Shown: piece after piece, positions 12,601-22,539 of the stretch
How the letters are laid out: the number at the start of each line of letters is the position of its first letter
Numbering within the stretch: the first letter of the stretch is position 1
Assembly: GCF_020382885.2 (NCBI RefSeq)
Contig: NC_058512.1
Location: 12,488,802 to 12,552,801 of the forward strand
Direction of reading: 5' to 3'
DNA: 64,000 nt
From: Scatophagus argus
Taxonomy: Eukaryota; Chordata; Actinopteri; Scatophagidae
Position numbers and translations under genes: made by a program
Notes under the pieces: generated by a model
What the model saw: only the letters and a program-made list of their open reading frames with translations
Told to the model about the DNA's origin: nothing
The model's database searches: none

Positions 12601-15600
12601 GCCGAAGCATCACTCTGAACAAATTTTCTTTGGCTTTATAAGAACAAAAAGCTTTGGTCTCTATTGAAGTTTTCAGTTTCTCGGGTAGCTCTCAGGATAT
12701 GTTGAAATGGATCATTAAATTTTCTTCCAGAGCAAACTTAGTCCAGAGCTAGGTTTGATCACATGCCAGAAAACCAGCTGTATCCAGCTGTAGAAAATGA
12801 TTGAATTGTATAGTTTTTAGTGTTCGATCAGTCAGTGATGCATTTGGAAAATAAAAGCTCCTCATGGAGTGTATTATCTTTCGAGTCTTTTTCCTCTTTC
12901 CCAGCTGAGTTCCAGTGTGCTCATGGAAACAGATGCATCCCACCAGAGCAGGTGTGTGACGGGAAGAACGACTGTCAAGACCGATCTGATGAAATGGACT
13001 GTTCAGGTATGACTGAGGGATGCCATCGGCGCTGTGATAACAATACTCGCTGTATACCAGAGACCTTCCTGTGTGACGGCGAGAGAGACTGCGCCGATGG
13101 GTCAGATGAGGAAAAATGTGGTAGGTGATGCCAGTATTTACTTGCATACCAACTGAACCAACAGTCTTATTTTAAATGTTTGTAAGGTGATTATGAGATG
13201 TGTACAAACACTGGAGAGATTTTAAGTTTTTGTTTTCTTCTCCTCAGGTTTGGTGGCCTGTGCGACTAACCAGTATCGCTGTGCTAGTGGTCAGTGTGTG
13301 TCAGAAGGCCTGAGATGTGATGGATATGCAGACTGCAGTGATCACTCAGACGAGGTGGATTGCAAAAGACCCCCACGCTGCCCGGCACAGCTCCGATGCC
13401 CAAATAGCCATGAGTGCCTGCAGAGAGAGTGGCTCTGTGATGGCGAGGATGACTGCAAAGATGGGTCAGATGAGAAGGTAAAGATTGGAGTGAGTGTAAG
13501 AAAATCTGTATTGAGCAAAGGTTGAGGGAGATTTTTCTTGCATCATGAACATTTATCATTTTGTGATAATGCATACCGGAGCTTCAATCATCAAAAGGGA
13601 AAGATTTGTTTTTTGGTTGGGAAGGTTGGGGAATAGCTTGAAACTTGAAACTGGCTTGAAACTTGGTCTCATTTCTATGCAGAACTGTGTGTCACCACCG
13701 GCAAAGTGCAGGGAATATCAGTGGCAGTGTGGAGAAAGCAGTCAGTGCATCCCTCCATCCTGGAGGTGTGATGGGAGGAAGGACTGTCACAACGGCATAG
13801 ATGAGGACAAATGTGAGCATGCTTTATCATGGTCTGTTGCTGTATTTCTGGTGCTGTTCATTGAGAGTTTCTTTTCCATTTCATTTTGTTTGATAGCGCT
13901 TCATGTAGCATAACTTCCTTTATTGTTTTATTTTTTTGGCTTATTTTTGAATGTTGAAAGAAACTATGTCTATGCAGAAATGCAGCCCAACACAGGAATG
14001 TAATCACCAAAATGTCAAAATGAATCTGCATTTACTTTCACAGGCACTCAGAGAAAATGCCCCTTTCATCTTTACCAGTGTGGCAGTGGTGAGTGTTTGG
14101 ACCCCAGTCTGGTGTGTAACGGCTTTACCAACTGTGCCGACAGTTCAGATGAGGGCGCAGGATGTGTTCAACGCAACTGCTCCAGCCCATCAGCTCCTCA
14201 GTGTGACCGCTGTGTCAGCACCCCAAATGGCCCGGTTAGTATGGAACATATACACTTATGTGTATGTGTCCCTGCCTATTCAGAGCTGTTTTGGTTGTAC
14301 AAAATGGAGCCACACAGTACGTCTGATCAGTGTATCTTAACATTTTTGACGCTATGCACATTTGAATGAGCAGCTCATCATTACTTGGTTTGAAAATGCC
14401 TGGGGGGTTTTTTTCCCCCCAATTTTTGCAGAGGTGCTACTGTGCTGCAGGTTTCAAAGTGCACCCCAGTACAGCATCCTGTGTGGACGTTGATGAGTGC
14501 AATGCAGTGCTTCATGCTGCATGTAAACACATCTGCCTGAACACTATTGGCTCCTACATCTGCCATTGTCACCCTGGTTTCTACCTAGAGCCTGACAACA
14601 AAAGCTGCAAGACAAAAGGTACTGTCTGTCTCTTCTTGAGTTCTACATGTCATTCGCATGCAATGCTTTTTAGAATCAGACTGCAAAGATCTTAGTTGTC
14701 GGAGCACTTTTCAGTGTTCAGAAATTTCACCAAGAGGCTCCTGTGCTTAATTGCAACATTGTCTGTATAGCTTTACACAACAAGTGTGCAGTATGACATA
14801 CTACCAATATCAAGCAAGTTCCTGAGGAAAACTGAATTAAATGGACTTACAGGTCATCTTTGTATCTCCAGACGAACCTTTGCTTCTGGCGTCTGTGCAG
14901 TCTGAGCTGTTACTACTAGGAGTCCACAGTGGCACCTTGCGTCTTTTGTCTTCTGCCAGTCGCCCAGTCTTCTCACTGGATTATCACTGGACTCAGCATA
15001 GAGTTTACTGGCTAAGCCCTGACTACCAGAGCATCCGCTGGGCTGACATGAAAAACTCAAACAACAAAGGGACACTTATCAAAGGTATGGTCTCAGGAAC
15101 TCTACAGTTGTTTGTTGAGTTGATGTCTGTGTGGTTTACTAAATTAACAAGATCTGAAAAAAAAAGATGACAAAGATGATAAACTATGACCCTGATTACT
15201 ACCATTCAAAGGAAATCTTGTTACAGGGGTGAAGTCGGATTTCATCGCTGTGGACTGGGTTGGTAAGAACCTGTACTGGGTGGATGGACTAGTGGGCCAG
15301 ATTCTGGCTGTGAAGCTCAGCAGTACCACACTGAGATCTCAGGACTACACTGTGGTCCTGGGTGAAGATCTAGAGCAGCCGAGCTCATTGGTCTTGCTTC
15401 CGCATAGAGGGTAAGAGTCTCAAACTGAAAAATCGTGTGTACTCCTGAAGTCAGTCCCGAATCTTGTATCATTATATTGTGTATTGCCTAATCAATATTT
15501 TCAGGTTGATGCTTTGGTCTGAGATTGGCAGCACCCCTCAAATTGAACGTTCTTGGATGGATGGTTCGAAAAGGAAGGTGGTGGTGAGTCGAGACTTGAG

Positions 15601-18600
15601 CTGGCCAGTCAGTCTGGCCTATGACCTTCTGGACAACAGGGTGTATTGGGCTGATGAGAAACTGCGCTGCATCGGCTCGGCTTCTCTGGATGGAGATAAC
15701 GTCAAGGTAAACGCTATCAGTCTATGAAAAGACCCACAATGTTTTAGCATCATTTAAGGAAAACTTCATCATGCAGACTGTTCCCCTTCTCCCAATAGAT
15801 CCTCCAGTTAGTCGAAACACCGAATCCTTTCTCTGTGGCGGTCTTCAATGACAGAGTCTTCTGGTCTGACACAAAAAGAAGAACAATCCGCTCTGCTGAC
15901 AAGAACACTGGCAAAGATCAAAAAGTTCTTCTCAAGAGACCAGGGCAACCATTTGGACTAAAAGTGATTCTTTGTCTTCTTAGCTTAATTAATTTAACAT
16001 TTTCATTTTCATTGAATTCATGAATATCTAAGAACTCACACTTAAATGAGTAGCATTTGGAAAGAGACTACAGTGTTAAATCACAGCTATGGGCCCTGAA
16101 TTGCATATTTCCTCTCTCCTCAGCTGATGCATGCCCTCTCCCAACCCATCATATCCAACCCTTGTGACCAGCTACACTGCTCCCACCTCTGCCTCCTGGT
16201 CCCGGCGGTGAGAGCCAGGTCTGGAACACCAGGGTTGCAGGGAGCTCCAGCAGTGAGTGAGCCTATGGCAGTTTGTCGATGCCCAAAGGGGATGCTACTT
16301 TCTAAGGACAAGATCACCTGCTCTCTGCCCATGGAGTCAACTTTCATCCTGCTTTTGTCTCGTATGACAGTCTACCAGGTGAATGGACACATTGTGGTGG
16401 CAGGACCAGAGAACCTGTTGGCCTTTATTCCTAAACATTTAAAAAAAAAAGTGAAATCTTTTGTAGCTGATTAATTAATATACTTTCTTGCTTTACTTCT
16501 CCTGCTCACTCTTGCTTATTTCCTCCTTATCTGACCCTCCCATCACTCGTAGATTTACTTGCACTCCATGCATCGTGATGGCGTTGCTCTGAAAAAAATG
16601 CCCCCCAGCAGAGTTTTAACCCTTCCTGGGGTAACTGAGGCTGCAGGACTGGATGTGTCCATCAAGGAACTTTCTCTGTATGTAGCTGATTCACAAAAAG
16701 GATCTGTGGATGTGTTGAAACTGAACAGCTCTAAGTCGAGACAGGAACTGAAACCCTCTGGACAGATCTTAAAGCTGAGGGTAAGCGCAATCATCTTTTC
16801 AGGGAAAATTCCCAAGCAGAACATAAATAAAATGCTTTATTATCTTTTGAAGAGTAAGTCTTTGACTTCAGGTAAGTAAGAGAGGCAATTGAAAAGGCAG
16901 AACTTAATAATCTGTCACTGTTAAGCATCTCAGACAAGATAATTTTCCGGTGGTTCTGAGTGACACTTACTCACCGTCACCCTGATCCTCCCAGGATGGC
17001 TCAGTCACGGCTCTGGCAGTGGACTGGGTGACTTCCAACCTCTACTGGAGCAGCACAGAGAGGCCTGATCTCCAAGTGACCTCCCGCCATAACGGCTACA
17101 CCACCTCTCTTCTGCAGGGGTCACTGAAGGTGAAGGAGGATTGGCTTAACTGTTCACATTTGTTTTTTTCTGATCATTTGTCTCCTTTTACGCTGACATT
17201 TGCATGATCCTTCAATGTCCATTTCAGGGCACCACATCCATTGCACTGCATCCTGTCTCGGGACGACTTTGCTACACAGCAATCGTTGTAGCAGGTGGGA
17301 AGAGTCAGACAGAAGTGAGCTGCGCTTGGATGGACGGCCGTAACAAAGTAGTGCTGTGGAGGAAGTCGAGCATCCCCACCTCACTGGTCTTTTCCAATCA
17401 AGGATCTGTGATCTACTGGGCTGACACAGGTGAAGAGTGGAAAACCTCATGTACTTGATGCTTTTTGCTGGCTTGCCTCTGCCTGCCTGCGTGTACCTGT
17501 CTGATTACTCCTTTGCTCCAGGTGAGGGTGTAATCAGCTCTATTGGAGTAGATGGGTCAGGATATAAACAGTACAAAACAGGGCCAGGTCTCCTCATCTC
17601 CTTCACGCGTACCAATAACATCCTCCTCTGGGTCACCCTGGACAAAGGTAAGGATGGAAGTACTCTCTTTTGAAGATTCAGACTGCCACAGTTGTTTGGG
17701 GAAAGTCTTAGGCTAGATTCAGACAAAGCCAGTTGTTGCAGGGATTAGCACAGGATTGTGTGGGAGGACACAAGTGGCACCTTGCTTGGGTTTACAGCTC
17801 TAGTTTGGGATCAACAACTGTTTTAGAGAGGCTTCCTCCATCCGCAATAAGTTTGCAGGGTGTTTCTTTTCCCCTGCCGATGCAGCTTCCTGCCACTTAA
17901 AATGCAAGGACTCGTGTTTAAGCTGTAATGCTGATTTATTCTGAATGTGGCCTCAGGAGTTAGTGTATTTTTTTTCTATTCCACTCCAATAATCTGTTCA
18001 GTCCTGCTTGTGTAATTTATTTTCTCATTAGCCCTGCCTGTCACCTTCGTTTCATTTGTCTTTCTCACCTTCAGGCAGCAGATGGCATCACAGACTAATG
18101 TATCAATGAATAATTCAGTCAACATCCTTGCAGCAATCTGCACTGGCAGACCTGTTAAAAGATCCACTTGTATTTGCTGGCACTGTTTCTCTTCTCTATC
18201 CGGCCCATTATTGTTTCTTTCAAATCTTAATATTTACTATGACGAATGAAGACAGTGTTTCCTAATCAAACCTCTTCCCTGTTGCTCCTAGTTTCTGTAC
18301 TGTAGAAACTTCAGTAGTTGTTGAGTTTTTTTTGTGTGTGTGTGTGTGTTATCTGTGTGTGTGTATTTGATTCCAAACTGTGTAGATGTGACCAAACTGT
18401 GGTTCAGTGATGGTCTCCAACCTAACCAGCTGTGGTTTGAGACAAAGACCACCCTGATGGAAGTCAGAGCCTACAGTGTAGACAGTCAGTCAGGTAGGTA
18501 TCTAATCTGTCTTTAACACAGCAGCTTGAGTTAAAAACAGTTGACTTTATCAGTTGTAAGGCTGCACTCTGCAACTGGGAGGCATGTAGTTAGTAGTAGT

Positions 18601-21600
18601 TAGTCAGGAAAACAGATTTTGGGGCAGTAAAGCTGTACTGTAAGCTATCACTGTATACTGAGATCGAGGTGTAACACCAGTGATGAAGCACTAGATGGCA
18701 GTTGAGACTTGACAGGATATGGAAAATTCCAGAAGGCCCTGTGAATGCAAAGAGTGTGAATAATGAGACAGAGCGGGTGTCAGGAGCAGGTAGCACTGTG
18801 ACATAAATAAAGCATTGAGACCTCAAGAACTGAATAAATAACATGAAGCAAAACAAAACCCCTCAAATCACAATGTCCCAAAACACATTAAAGGCAGCGT
18901 GACGCTGGCTTTAAAAAGTTGTGTAACATCCAGTTTTGTAGGTCGTTTGGAGTGAAGTCGTACTTGTACTAAATGATTGGTACAGTTGGTTACAATTTGT
19001 TTAAAGGGGTTTTTTTTGTTTTGTTTTTTTAATATGCTGTGCATAATAGCACAGAGCATCATGGACTGCTGAACAAGCAGGCCAAGGCTAGCCCTGTCTA
19101 CAAAATAACGAACCAGTTTTGAACTTCTCCAGAGATGTTGTTCCATCATTCCAGGGATCACCACATGCATGTAATACATTAAAGTTTCATCCAGCTGACT
19201 TAGCAGGAGCTGTTTGGAGTCAGTTTCACAACCACTTGAACCTGTAGTCACAGCATGCATTGCATGGAGATTATATTGGATAACATTGTGAAAGTGGGTG
19301 GAATCCTTTTTACCTAATGCTACATAATGTGTTAATTCCTGTCTGGGTTTGTGATGCTAATCAGCAGGCTTGTAGCACCACCGTCAGCTTCATTTGTAAA
19401 ATGAAAGTATGTCCAATCAGTTTGATACTCACAAATTGGGAATTACACTGTCTGCACATTTATATTTCTATATTTCTACATCAACTTTGCCTTCTGTTTC
19501 TGAATGCAGAGAGCAGAAAAAAAAAATTAAAATTAAACCCAAATTTATGCATATTTTATTTGCTCATGCTTTAATTGTGAAAAGCTGTCAGTTTAATTTC
19601 TTCTCAGAAACGATTAAGGATTTGTGTTGTTGCTAATCCTCTTTTGCCCATTTCCTCCAGGGACTAATAGCTGCTCCAACAACAACGGAGGATGTTTCCA
19701 ACTGTGCTTGGCGTATCCCGGAGGTCGGACGTGTAAATGCGGCCACGGCTTCTCCTATGTCAATGCCACTTCCTGTGCTGTGCCCCTTGACTGTCCGTTT
19801 GGGCAAGAGTCTTGCTTTGATGGAAGCAAGTGTATTGACAGCAGCGGGTTCTGTGACGGACATGTGGACTGTCCAGACCGGTCAGATGAGCAGGACTGTG
19901 AGTTTGGAGAGCAAACTGAAAAGGGCTTCTTTTAAATCATTTCAGATTTATTGTGACCTGAATTAAAGAATCAGAAATTTACAGGTCTGAAGTAACAGGT
20001 TCATTGGTACAGAGCAACACCACACAGGTCTTTAATCTTATTTCCTCTTGAAATTTATCTTTCATTAGCCAACTCATTAAAGGAACTATAACTGGGATAG
20101 ATGAGATAATATGATCCCATTTGAATCAGTCTTATAGCTACAGCATTTCCAGCACTGTCCAAAATAGTGCATAAATTGAAGATTGCTAATATTGGTTATT
20201 ATACATTGTATGCAGGGATGCACATCATTGGATTTCTGCCAATTTCCCGCTATTACACATGTGTGTACTTTTTTTTTCCCCTCCACTGAACTGAGTGAAC
20301 TGGTTGCACAGCAAACATTTGGTCATGTTTGAGCAGGAAGTTCACAGGTGGATTGACTGCTGCATTTGACTTAGAGGAGGTGCTGCTGTTTTGCGTGCTG
20401 GTTCACTGTTATTGTTACATTTAGTGGAACTAAGCTGTTCTTGTTAACGCCACCTGTTTTCTTCCTGTTGTGCAGAGAGCATTAAATATTTCCCGTAGTG
20501 GAATGTTATTAAACTTTGTAGTTACAAAGTTTAATAACATTCACTGTCAAAATAAGAAGACTGCTTAGTCAGTGGTTTGTTTCTTGCACAAAATGAGGGC
20601 ATCATCTTATCAGCCTGACATATCAGAAATGTTTATTTTGAGCAATTGGCACATATTTCATGTGAAGGTATCCCTAACTATACTGTAAAGGTTAAAGGAG
20701 AGGACAAAGGTGCAAGTTGGAGGGGAAAAGAGCTCTCAATGGATGCTTAATTTCATACTGGGCCACTGAATTTAGAACCGTGCAATATATGGGAAGAAAC
20801 AAATGTTAATATAAAGAACTTACATCTTCTGAATGGCAACAAACTTATAATAAGTCATGGATGCTTAAAATACTTGAGATACATTTTACTTTTTTAAGAA
20901 AAGCATTTTTCTTGGCTATGAGATAAGATTAAAGGAACAGTACGCTTATTTTCTATCATGCTGAGGTTTAGATTAGAACCTTGAGACCACTCATATCTGT
21001 ATGGCAGATATGAAGCTAATGATTGGTAGTCTGTTAGCTTAGCAGAGCAAAAAGATTGGAAACTGGGAACGCAGCTAGTCTGGCTTTGACCATAGTAGCA
21101 AAACCTCACACCACCTCTAACACCATGTTATATCTTATTTGTTTAATCAGTACAAAAATCAGAGTGGTTTTACGGGATGTTACATCCTGAATTATTTCCA
21201 GGATGAGGTGTGTGTGTGGGGCAATAATTTAAGTGCACTGTAGGAAAATGTTTATCAAAGTTGATTTAAAAAAGTTAAGAGCATTATATTTTGATTAGTA
21301 ATAGTGTAATCACTAACTCTGACTTTGTCTTCAGGTCCAAACACAAACTCTGCCACCTTCGGGGCCAAAGCCGGTGATGTTCGCCCTCCCCAGTTTACGT
21401 CCCCGAGTCACCCCAATTCCCAGAAGAACTCTGTTGTTTCAGTTAAAAAACACCCCACTTCCTGTGAGCTCCTAAATTGCCACGGTCACGGCAGCTGCAT
21501 CACAGAAGCCAAAGTCACTCGCTGCCAGTGTATGGCTGGTTACAAAGGAGAGTTCTGTGAAGATACAGAGACTGGAAGAAACCACGTGGCTGTGATCTTG

Positions 21601-22349
21601 GGTGTCTTCTGTCTCATTGCAGGATTGATGGCTGCTGCTTTTATTTTTGCTAAAAGGTACTGAGCATGAGGAAATGACCAAAGGCATTTAATGCTTTGAA
21701 ACCCTGTGAGAACAGACTAAACATCAGTCTACCTAACATTATTCCATGAACTATTTAGTAAATTAAAACATGTTTTTTATGAATCTGGTTTCAACAGGAG
21801 AGCCTGGGCATCCATCAGAAGCAGATCCATGGAGAAAGAAACTCTGATGGCCAATATGGGCTTGCCTTTTGAACACTGCGATTCAGACTCTGAGGTATAA
21901 TGATAGGCAACTCTTGATTTGACTGTGAAAGCTCATTATTGATCCTGGGAGTATAGTTTTACAAATGAATGAATTTCATTTTTTAATTTACTTGGACTGG
22001 TGAAGTTCTTGTGTCTCAAGTAGTTATTTGAAAAACAGAAAAGATTAATAGGATATAATTTTTACTAATGACAGCAGGTCAGTTACATTTAAGTTATAAC
22101 CTTGAATAAACATTCTGGAGTAATAAGTTTTATGAGCTTAATTGTTATTTCTCATGTTTCAGGCCATTGTTTCTTTTAATTTTTTTTAAATTGTGTACAT
22201 TTCTAACATATGTTATGCCTTCATTAGATAGATTTCAGATTTATAAATTGAGGAAACTGATGTATGGTCTTTGTTCTCCCCAGGAGCTCGATTCCCCAGT
22301 AGACATGAAGAACCCACCACTAGAGTTACAGTCACTGCAGCTCAAATAA
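637..22349 (+). CDS. lrp13: Giant LDL-receptor-related protein, lrp13-like, complete (43 coding exons)
   Basis: A type I membrane endocytic receptor of the LDL-receptor superfamily. My exon model is 637-694, then 42 further exons (listed in the block entries) to the stop at 22347-22349. All exons have GT-AG borders and matching phases, and they total 7,944 nt or 2,647 residues. Domains in order: signal peptide; 4 LDLa; 2 EGF; YWTD propeller; EGF; propeller; 20 LDLa; 2 EGF; propeller; EGF-like; propeller; EGF; LDLa; EGF; membrane helix; short tail. The LDLa repeats bind calcium and lipoprotein ligands, and the propellers release ligand at low pH. The size is about half that of LRP1 or LRP2. 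From memory, fish lrp13 is an ovarian vitellogenin receptor with this kind of make-up. Another LRP family member is possible, so the symbol is tentative, but the family assignment is firm. Confidence 0.85.
695..1808. other. Intron 1 of the LRP-like gene
   Basis: A 1.1 kb intron. It holds a dispersed repeat at about 1200-1470 (listed separately). No exon or conserved element was recognised in the rest. Confidence 0.7.
1200..1470 (+). repeat. Dispersed percomorph interspersed repeat
   Basis: The segment opens with tandem CAATT units followed by TTTTATTTATATAGCACC. It continues through a tract ending GGCAAGGAAAAACTTTTTAACAG and a GAGAGA-rich end. This matches a very common repeat I know from percomorph genomes, whose consensus also carries the tattTATATAGC start and the 'ggaaaaact...ttttaacag' core. 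The family name is uncertain. It lies wholly within intron 1. Confidence 0.6.
1809..3151 (+). CDS. lrp13: LRP-like exons 2-4: first LDLa cluster (4 repeats)
   Basis: The exons are 1809-1931, 2160-2408 and 3038-3151, all phase 1 to phase 1. Exon 2 carries one six-cysteine LDLa repeat, exon 3 two, and exon 4 one. Each has the acidic calcium-binding end (DGSDE, TGSDE, DNSDE, DGSDE). Four N-terminal repeats followed by an EGF pair and a propeller is the LRP-style layout. One repeat per phase-1 exon is typical of the family and allows repeats to be duplicated without a frame change. Confidence 0.85.
3295..3760 (+). CDS. lrp13: LRP-like exons 5-6: EGF plus calcium-type EGF
   Basis: The exons are 3295-3414 and 3635-3760. 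Exon 5 encodes an EGF domain starting [12 protein letters not shown]. Exon 6 starts DLDEC and contains [12 protein letters not shown], the calcium-binding EGF signature. This pair links the first ligand-binding cluster to the first propeller, as in LDLR, VLDLR and LRP1. Confidence 0.85.
3942..6452 (+). CDS. lrp13: LRP-like exons 7-10: YWTD propeller 1
   Basis: The exons are 3942-4145, 4983-5151, 5358-5526 and 6230-6452. Degenerate YWTD blades are visible: WYYWAD, NVFWTN, LMFWIN, RLYWIS and SFYWVD. Blade-end motifs of the type SWMDGSER and VKMDGTGR are also present. The exon 10 acceptor (ATTTCATGAAG) is pyrimidine-poor, but it is the only one that keeps the reading frame and the [13 protein letters not shown] blade junction. 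Confidence 0.8.
6833..6952 (+). CDS. lrp13: LRP-like exon 11: EGF after propeller 1
   Basis: This is a 120-nt phase 1-1 exon. It encodes a short EGF-like domain with six cysteines, starting [16 protein letters not shown]. It closes propeller 1, as the C-terminal EGF does in other LRP propeller units. It lies between the donor of exon 10 and the acceptor of exon 12 and was found by matching phase and cysteine pattern. Confidence 0.75.
7160..8659 (+). CDS. lrp13: LRP-like exons 12-14: YWTD propeller 2
   Basis: The exons are 7160-7378, 7736-8044 and 8441-8659, about 249 residues, the size of one six-bladed propeller. Blade motifs include WLYWAN, SLYWVS, GIVWLE and SLLWNS. The motifs are more degenerate than in propeller 1. 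No EGF domain follows: exon 15 goes straight into LDLa repeats, which departs from the usual propeller-EGF unit. Confidence 0.75.
8817..9365 (+). CDS. lrp13: LRP-like exons 15-16: LDLa triad 1 of the second cluster
   Basis: The exons are 8817-8963 and 9117-9365, encoding LDLa repeats 5-7. Exon 15 carries one full repeat and then the first cysteine of the next (STCPSE). Exon 16 supplies the remainder ([13 protein letters not shown]) plus a third repeat with the [11 protein letters not shown] motif. One repeat is therefore split by an intron. The same three-repeat arrangement recurs three more times downstream. Confidence 0.85.
9466..10081 (+). CDS. lrp13: LRP-like exons 17-18: LDLa triad 2
   Basis: The exons are 9466-9696 and 9833-10081, LDLa repeats 8-10. 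Exon 17 begins with a linker of about 30 residues rich in Thr and Pro, then CSRPSVLCP. It ends after the first cysteine of the next repeat. Exon 18 has no in-frame ATG near its start, but its frame is open and clearly homologous to exons 16 and 20 ([18 protein letters not shown]). The triad is very similar to triads 1 and 3 in both protein and DNA. Confidence 0.85.
10515..11604 (+). CDS. lrp13: LRP-like exons 19-21: LDLa triad 3 plus two repeats
   Basis: The exons are 10515-10709, 10846-11112 and 11389-11604, LDLa repeats 11-15. Exon 19 starts with a Thr/Pro/Glu linker ([15 protein letters not shown]). Exons 19-20 repeat the triad, and exon 20 continues into the first cysteine of repeat 14. 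Exon 21 completes repeat 14 ([10 protein letters not shown]) and adds repeat 15. The five-repeat block is paralogous to exons 22-25. Confidence 0.85.
11707..13120 (+). CDS. lrp13: LRP-like exons 22-25: LDLa triad 4 plus two repeats
   Basis: The exons are 11707-11889, 12089-12211, 12307-12474 and 12905-13120, LDLa repeats 16-20. The order matches exons 19-21: Thr/Ser linker, [14 protein letters not shown] repeat, [11 protein letters not shown] repeat, [11 protein letters not shown] repeat, then [10 protein letters not shown] and a final repeat. In this copy the second and third repeats are in separate exons (23 and 24), whereas the other three triads have them fused in one exon. Confidence 0.85.
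13248..14234 (+). CDS. lrp13: LRP-like exons 26-28: last four LDLa repeats of cluster 2, start of EGF
   Basis: The exons are 13248-13477, 13683-13812 and 14044-14234. Exon 26 holds two LDLa repeats; the last cysteine of the second is supplied by exon 27 (EK-NC). Exon 27 holds one, closed by the TGC codon split with exon 28. Exon 28 holds the last ([10 protein letters not shown]), then the first half of an EGF domain. Phases run 1-0, 0-1 and 1-0, unlike the uniform 1-1 exons before, so these repeats were probably not part of the recent duplications. Confidence 0.8.
14432..14618 (+). CDS. lrp13: LRP-like exon 29: EGF end and calcium-type EGF
   Basis: The exon starts RCYCAAGF, completing the EGF domain begun in exon 28. 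It then encodes a calcium-binding EGF starting DVDECNAV, with [15 protein letters not shown]. It introduces propeller 3. The acceptor is TTTTTGCAG, and the exon is phase 0 in and phase 1 out. Confidence 0.8.
14872..15963 (+). CDS. lrp13: LRP-like exons 30-33: YWTD propeller 3
   Basis: The exons are 14872-15084, 15227-15410, 15505-15706 and 15799-15963. Blades are clear: RVYWLS, NLYWVD, LMLWSE, RVYWAD and RVFWSD, with SWMDGSKR at a blade end. An upstream AG (CTTACAG at 14846-14852) gives the wrong frame, so the acceptor TCTCCAG ending at 14871 was chosen. This is the best-preserved of the four propellers. Confidence 0.8.
16124..16378 (+). CDS. lrp13: LRP-like exon 34: EGF-like domain with an insertion
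   Basis: This phase 0-0 exon of 255 nt encodes [15 protein letters not shown], then a spacer rich in Ala, Gly and Pro between cysteines 3 and 4, then AVCRCPKGM and a final cysteine. It closes propeller 3. The remaining residues ([15 protein letters not shown]) start the first strand of propeller 4. Confidence 0.7.
16553..18493 (+). CDS. lrp13: LRP-like exons 35-39: YWTD propeller 4
   Basis: The exons are 16553-16780, 16995-17129, 17228-17429, 17522-17647 and 18386-18493. Blade motifs are degenerate: LSLYVAD, NLYWSS, RLCYTA, VIYWAD and ILLWVT. Exon 39 is a short phase 1-1 exon (VTKLWFSDG to DSQSG). All five have canonical borders and keep the frame. Confidence 0.75.
18494..19660. other. Intron 39 of the LRP-like gene
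   Basis: A 1.2 kb intron with no supported exon. It contains a CTCF-like match, GCACTAGATGGCAG, at 18688-18701, and poly-T runs. A (GT)n repeat lies in the preceding intron at 18332-18364. Confidence 0.6.
19661..19897 (+). CDS. lrp13: LRP-like exon 40: EGF and LDLa repeat
   Basis: The exon encodes an EGF domain ([14 protein letters not shown]), then LDLa repeat 25 ([22 protein letters not shown]). The final LDLa cysteine is the TGT codon split across the intron to exon 41. That split makes exon 41 at 21335 the correct partner for this exon. It is a lone LDLa repeat near the membrane, after the last propeller unit. Confidence 0.8.
19898..21334. other. Intron 40 of the LRP-like gene
   Basis: A 1.4 kb AT-rich intron with no exon recognised. 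It contains a perfect long inverted repeat at 20501-20542 (listed separately). Confidence 0.6.
20501..20542. repeat. Perfect 20-bp inverted repeat, 2-bp spacer
   Basis: The left arm is GAATGTTATTAAACTTTGTA. The right arm at 20523-20542 is its exact reverse complement, with only GT between them. It lies in an intron and would form a cruciform in DNA or a 20-bp hairpin in RNA. No small-RNA gene is claimed. Confidence 0.85.
21335..22349 (+). CDS. lrp13: LRP-like exons 41-43: EGF, membrane span, cytoplasmic tail
   Basis: The exons are 21335-21656, 21798-21894 and 22284-22349. Exon 41 encodes a Ser/Pro-rich linker, an EGF domain ([12 protein letters not shown] to FCED), and a membrane helix ([20 protein letters not shown]) followed by AKR. 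Exons 42-43 encode a tail of about 54 residues ending LQSLQLK. The tail has no tyrosine and no NPxY; the nearest thing is NPPL. A possible dileucine-type signal, EKETLM, and an acidic serine stretch (DSDSEELDS) are present. Confidence 0.8.
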
Positions 22350-22514
22350 AGTTCTGAAATAAGGCATCCAGTGAACACCTGGTGGCTGATTACTGTGGGA
22401 TCTTGTACTATATTTGCAGTGTTGGTTTCATAACAAACCTGAAGGCTGCAGATACCACGAGGGTGTGTTTTTGTGTTGCTGAATTTAACTTTGGTGTAAT
22501 AAGATGAAAAAAGA

Positions 22515-22520
22515 AATAAA
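22515..22520 (+). terminator. Polyadenylation signal of the LRP-like gene
   Basis: AATAAA lies 166 bp past the stop codon. A second AATAAA overlaps the stop itself at 22345-22350 and is too early for a normal 3' UTR, though it could be used. The resulting 3' UTR would be short. Confidence 0.5.
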
Positions 22521-22539
22521 CCAAAACCATGAACTTGTG

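Noticed and set aside
8817-13120. Regularly repeated units resembling a repeat array
   Set aside because: These are homologous LDLa exons in a vertebrate gene, with introns of different lengths, not a CRISPR array or satellite.
14853-14871. Earlier acceptor for exon 30 (CTTACAG ending at 14852)
   Set aside because: It would put the exon in the wrong frame. The acceptor ending at 14871 keeps the propeller frame.
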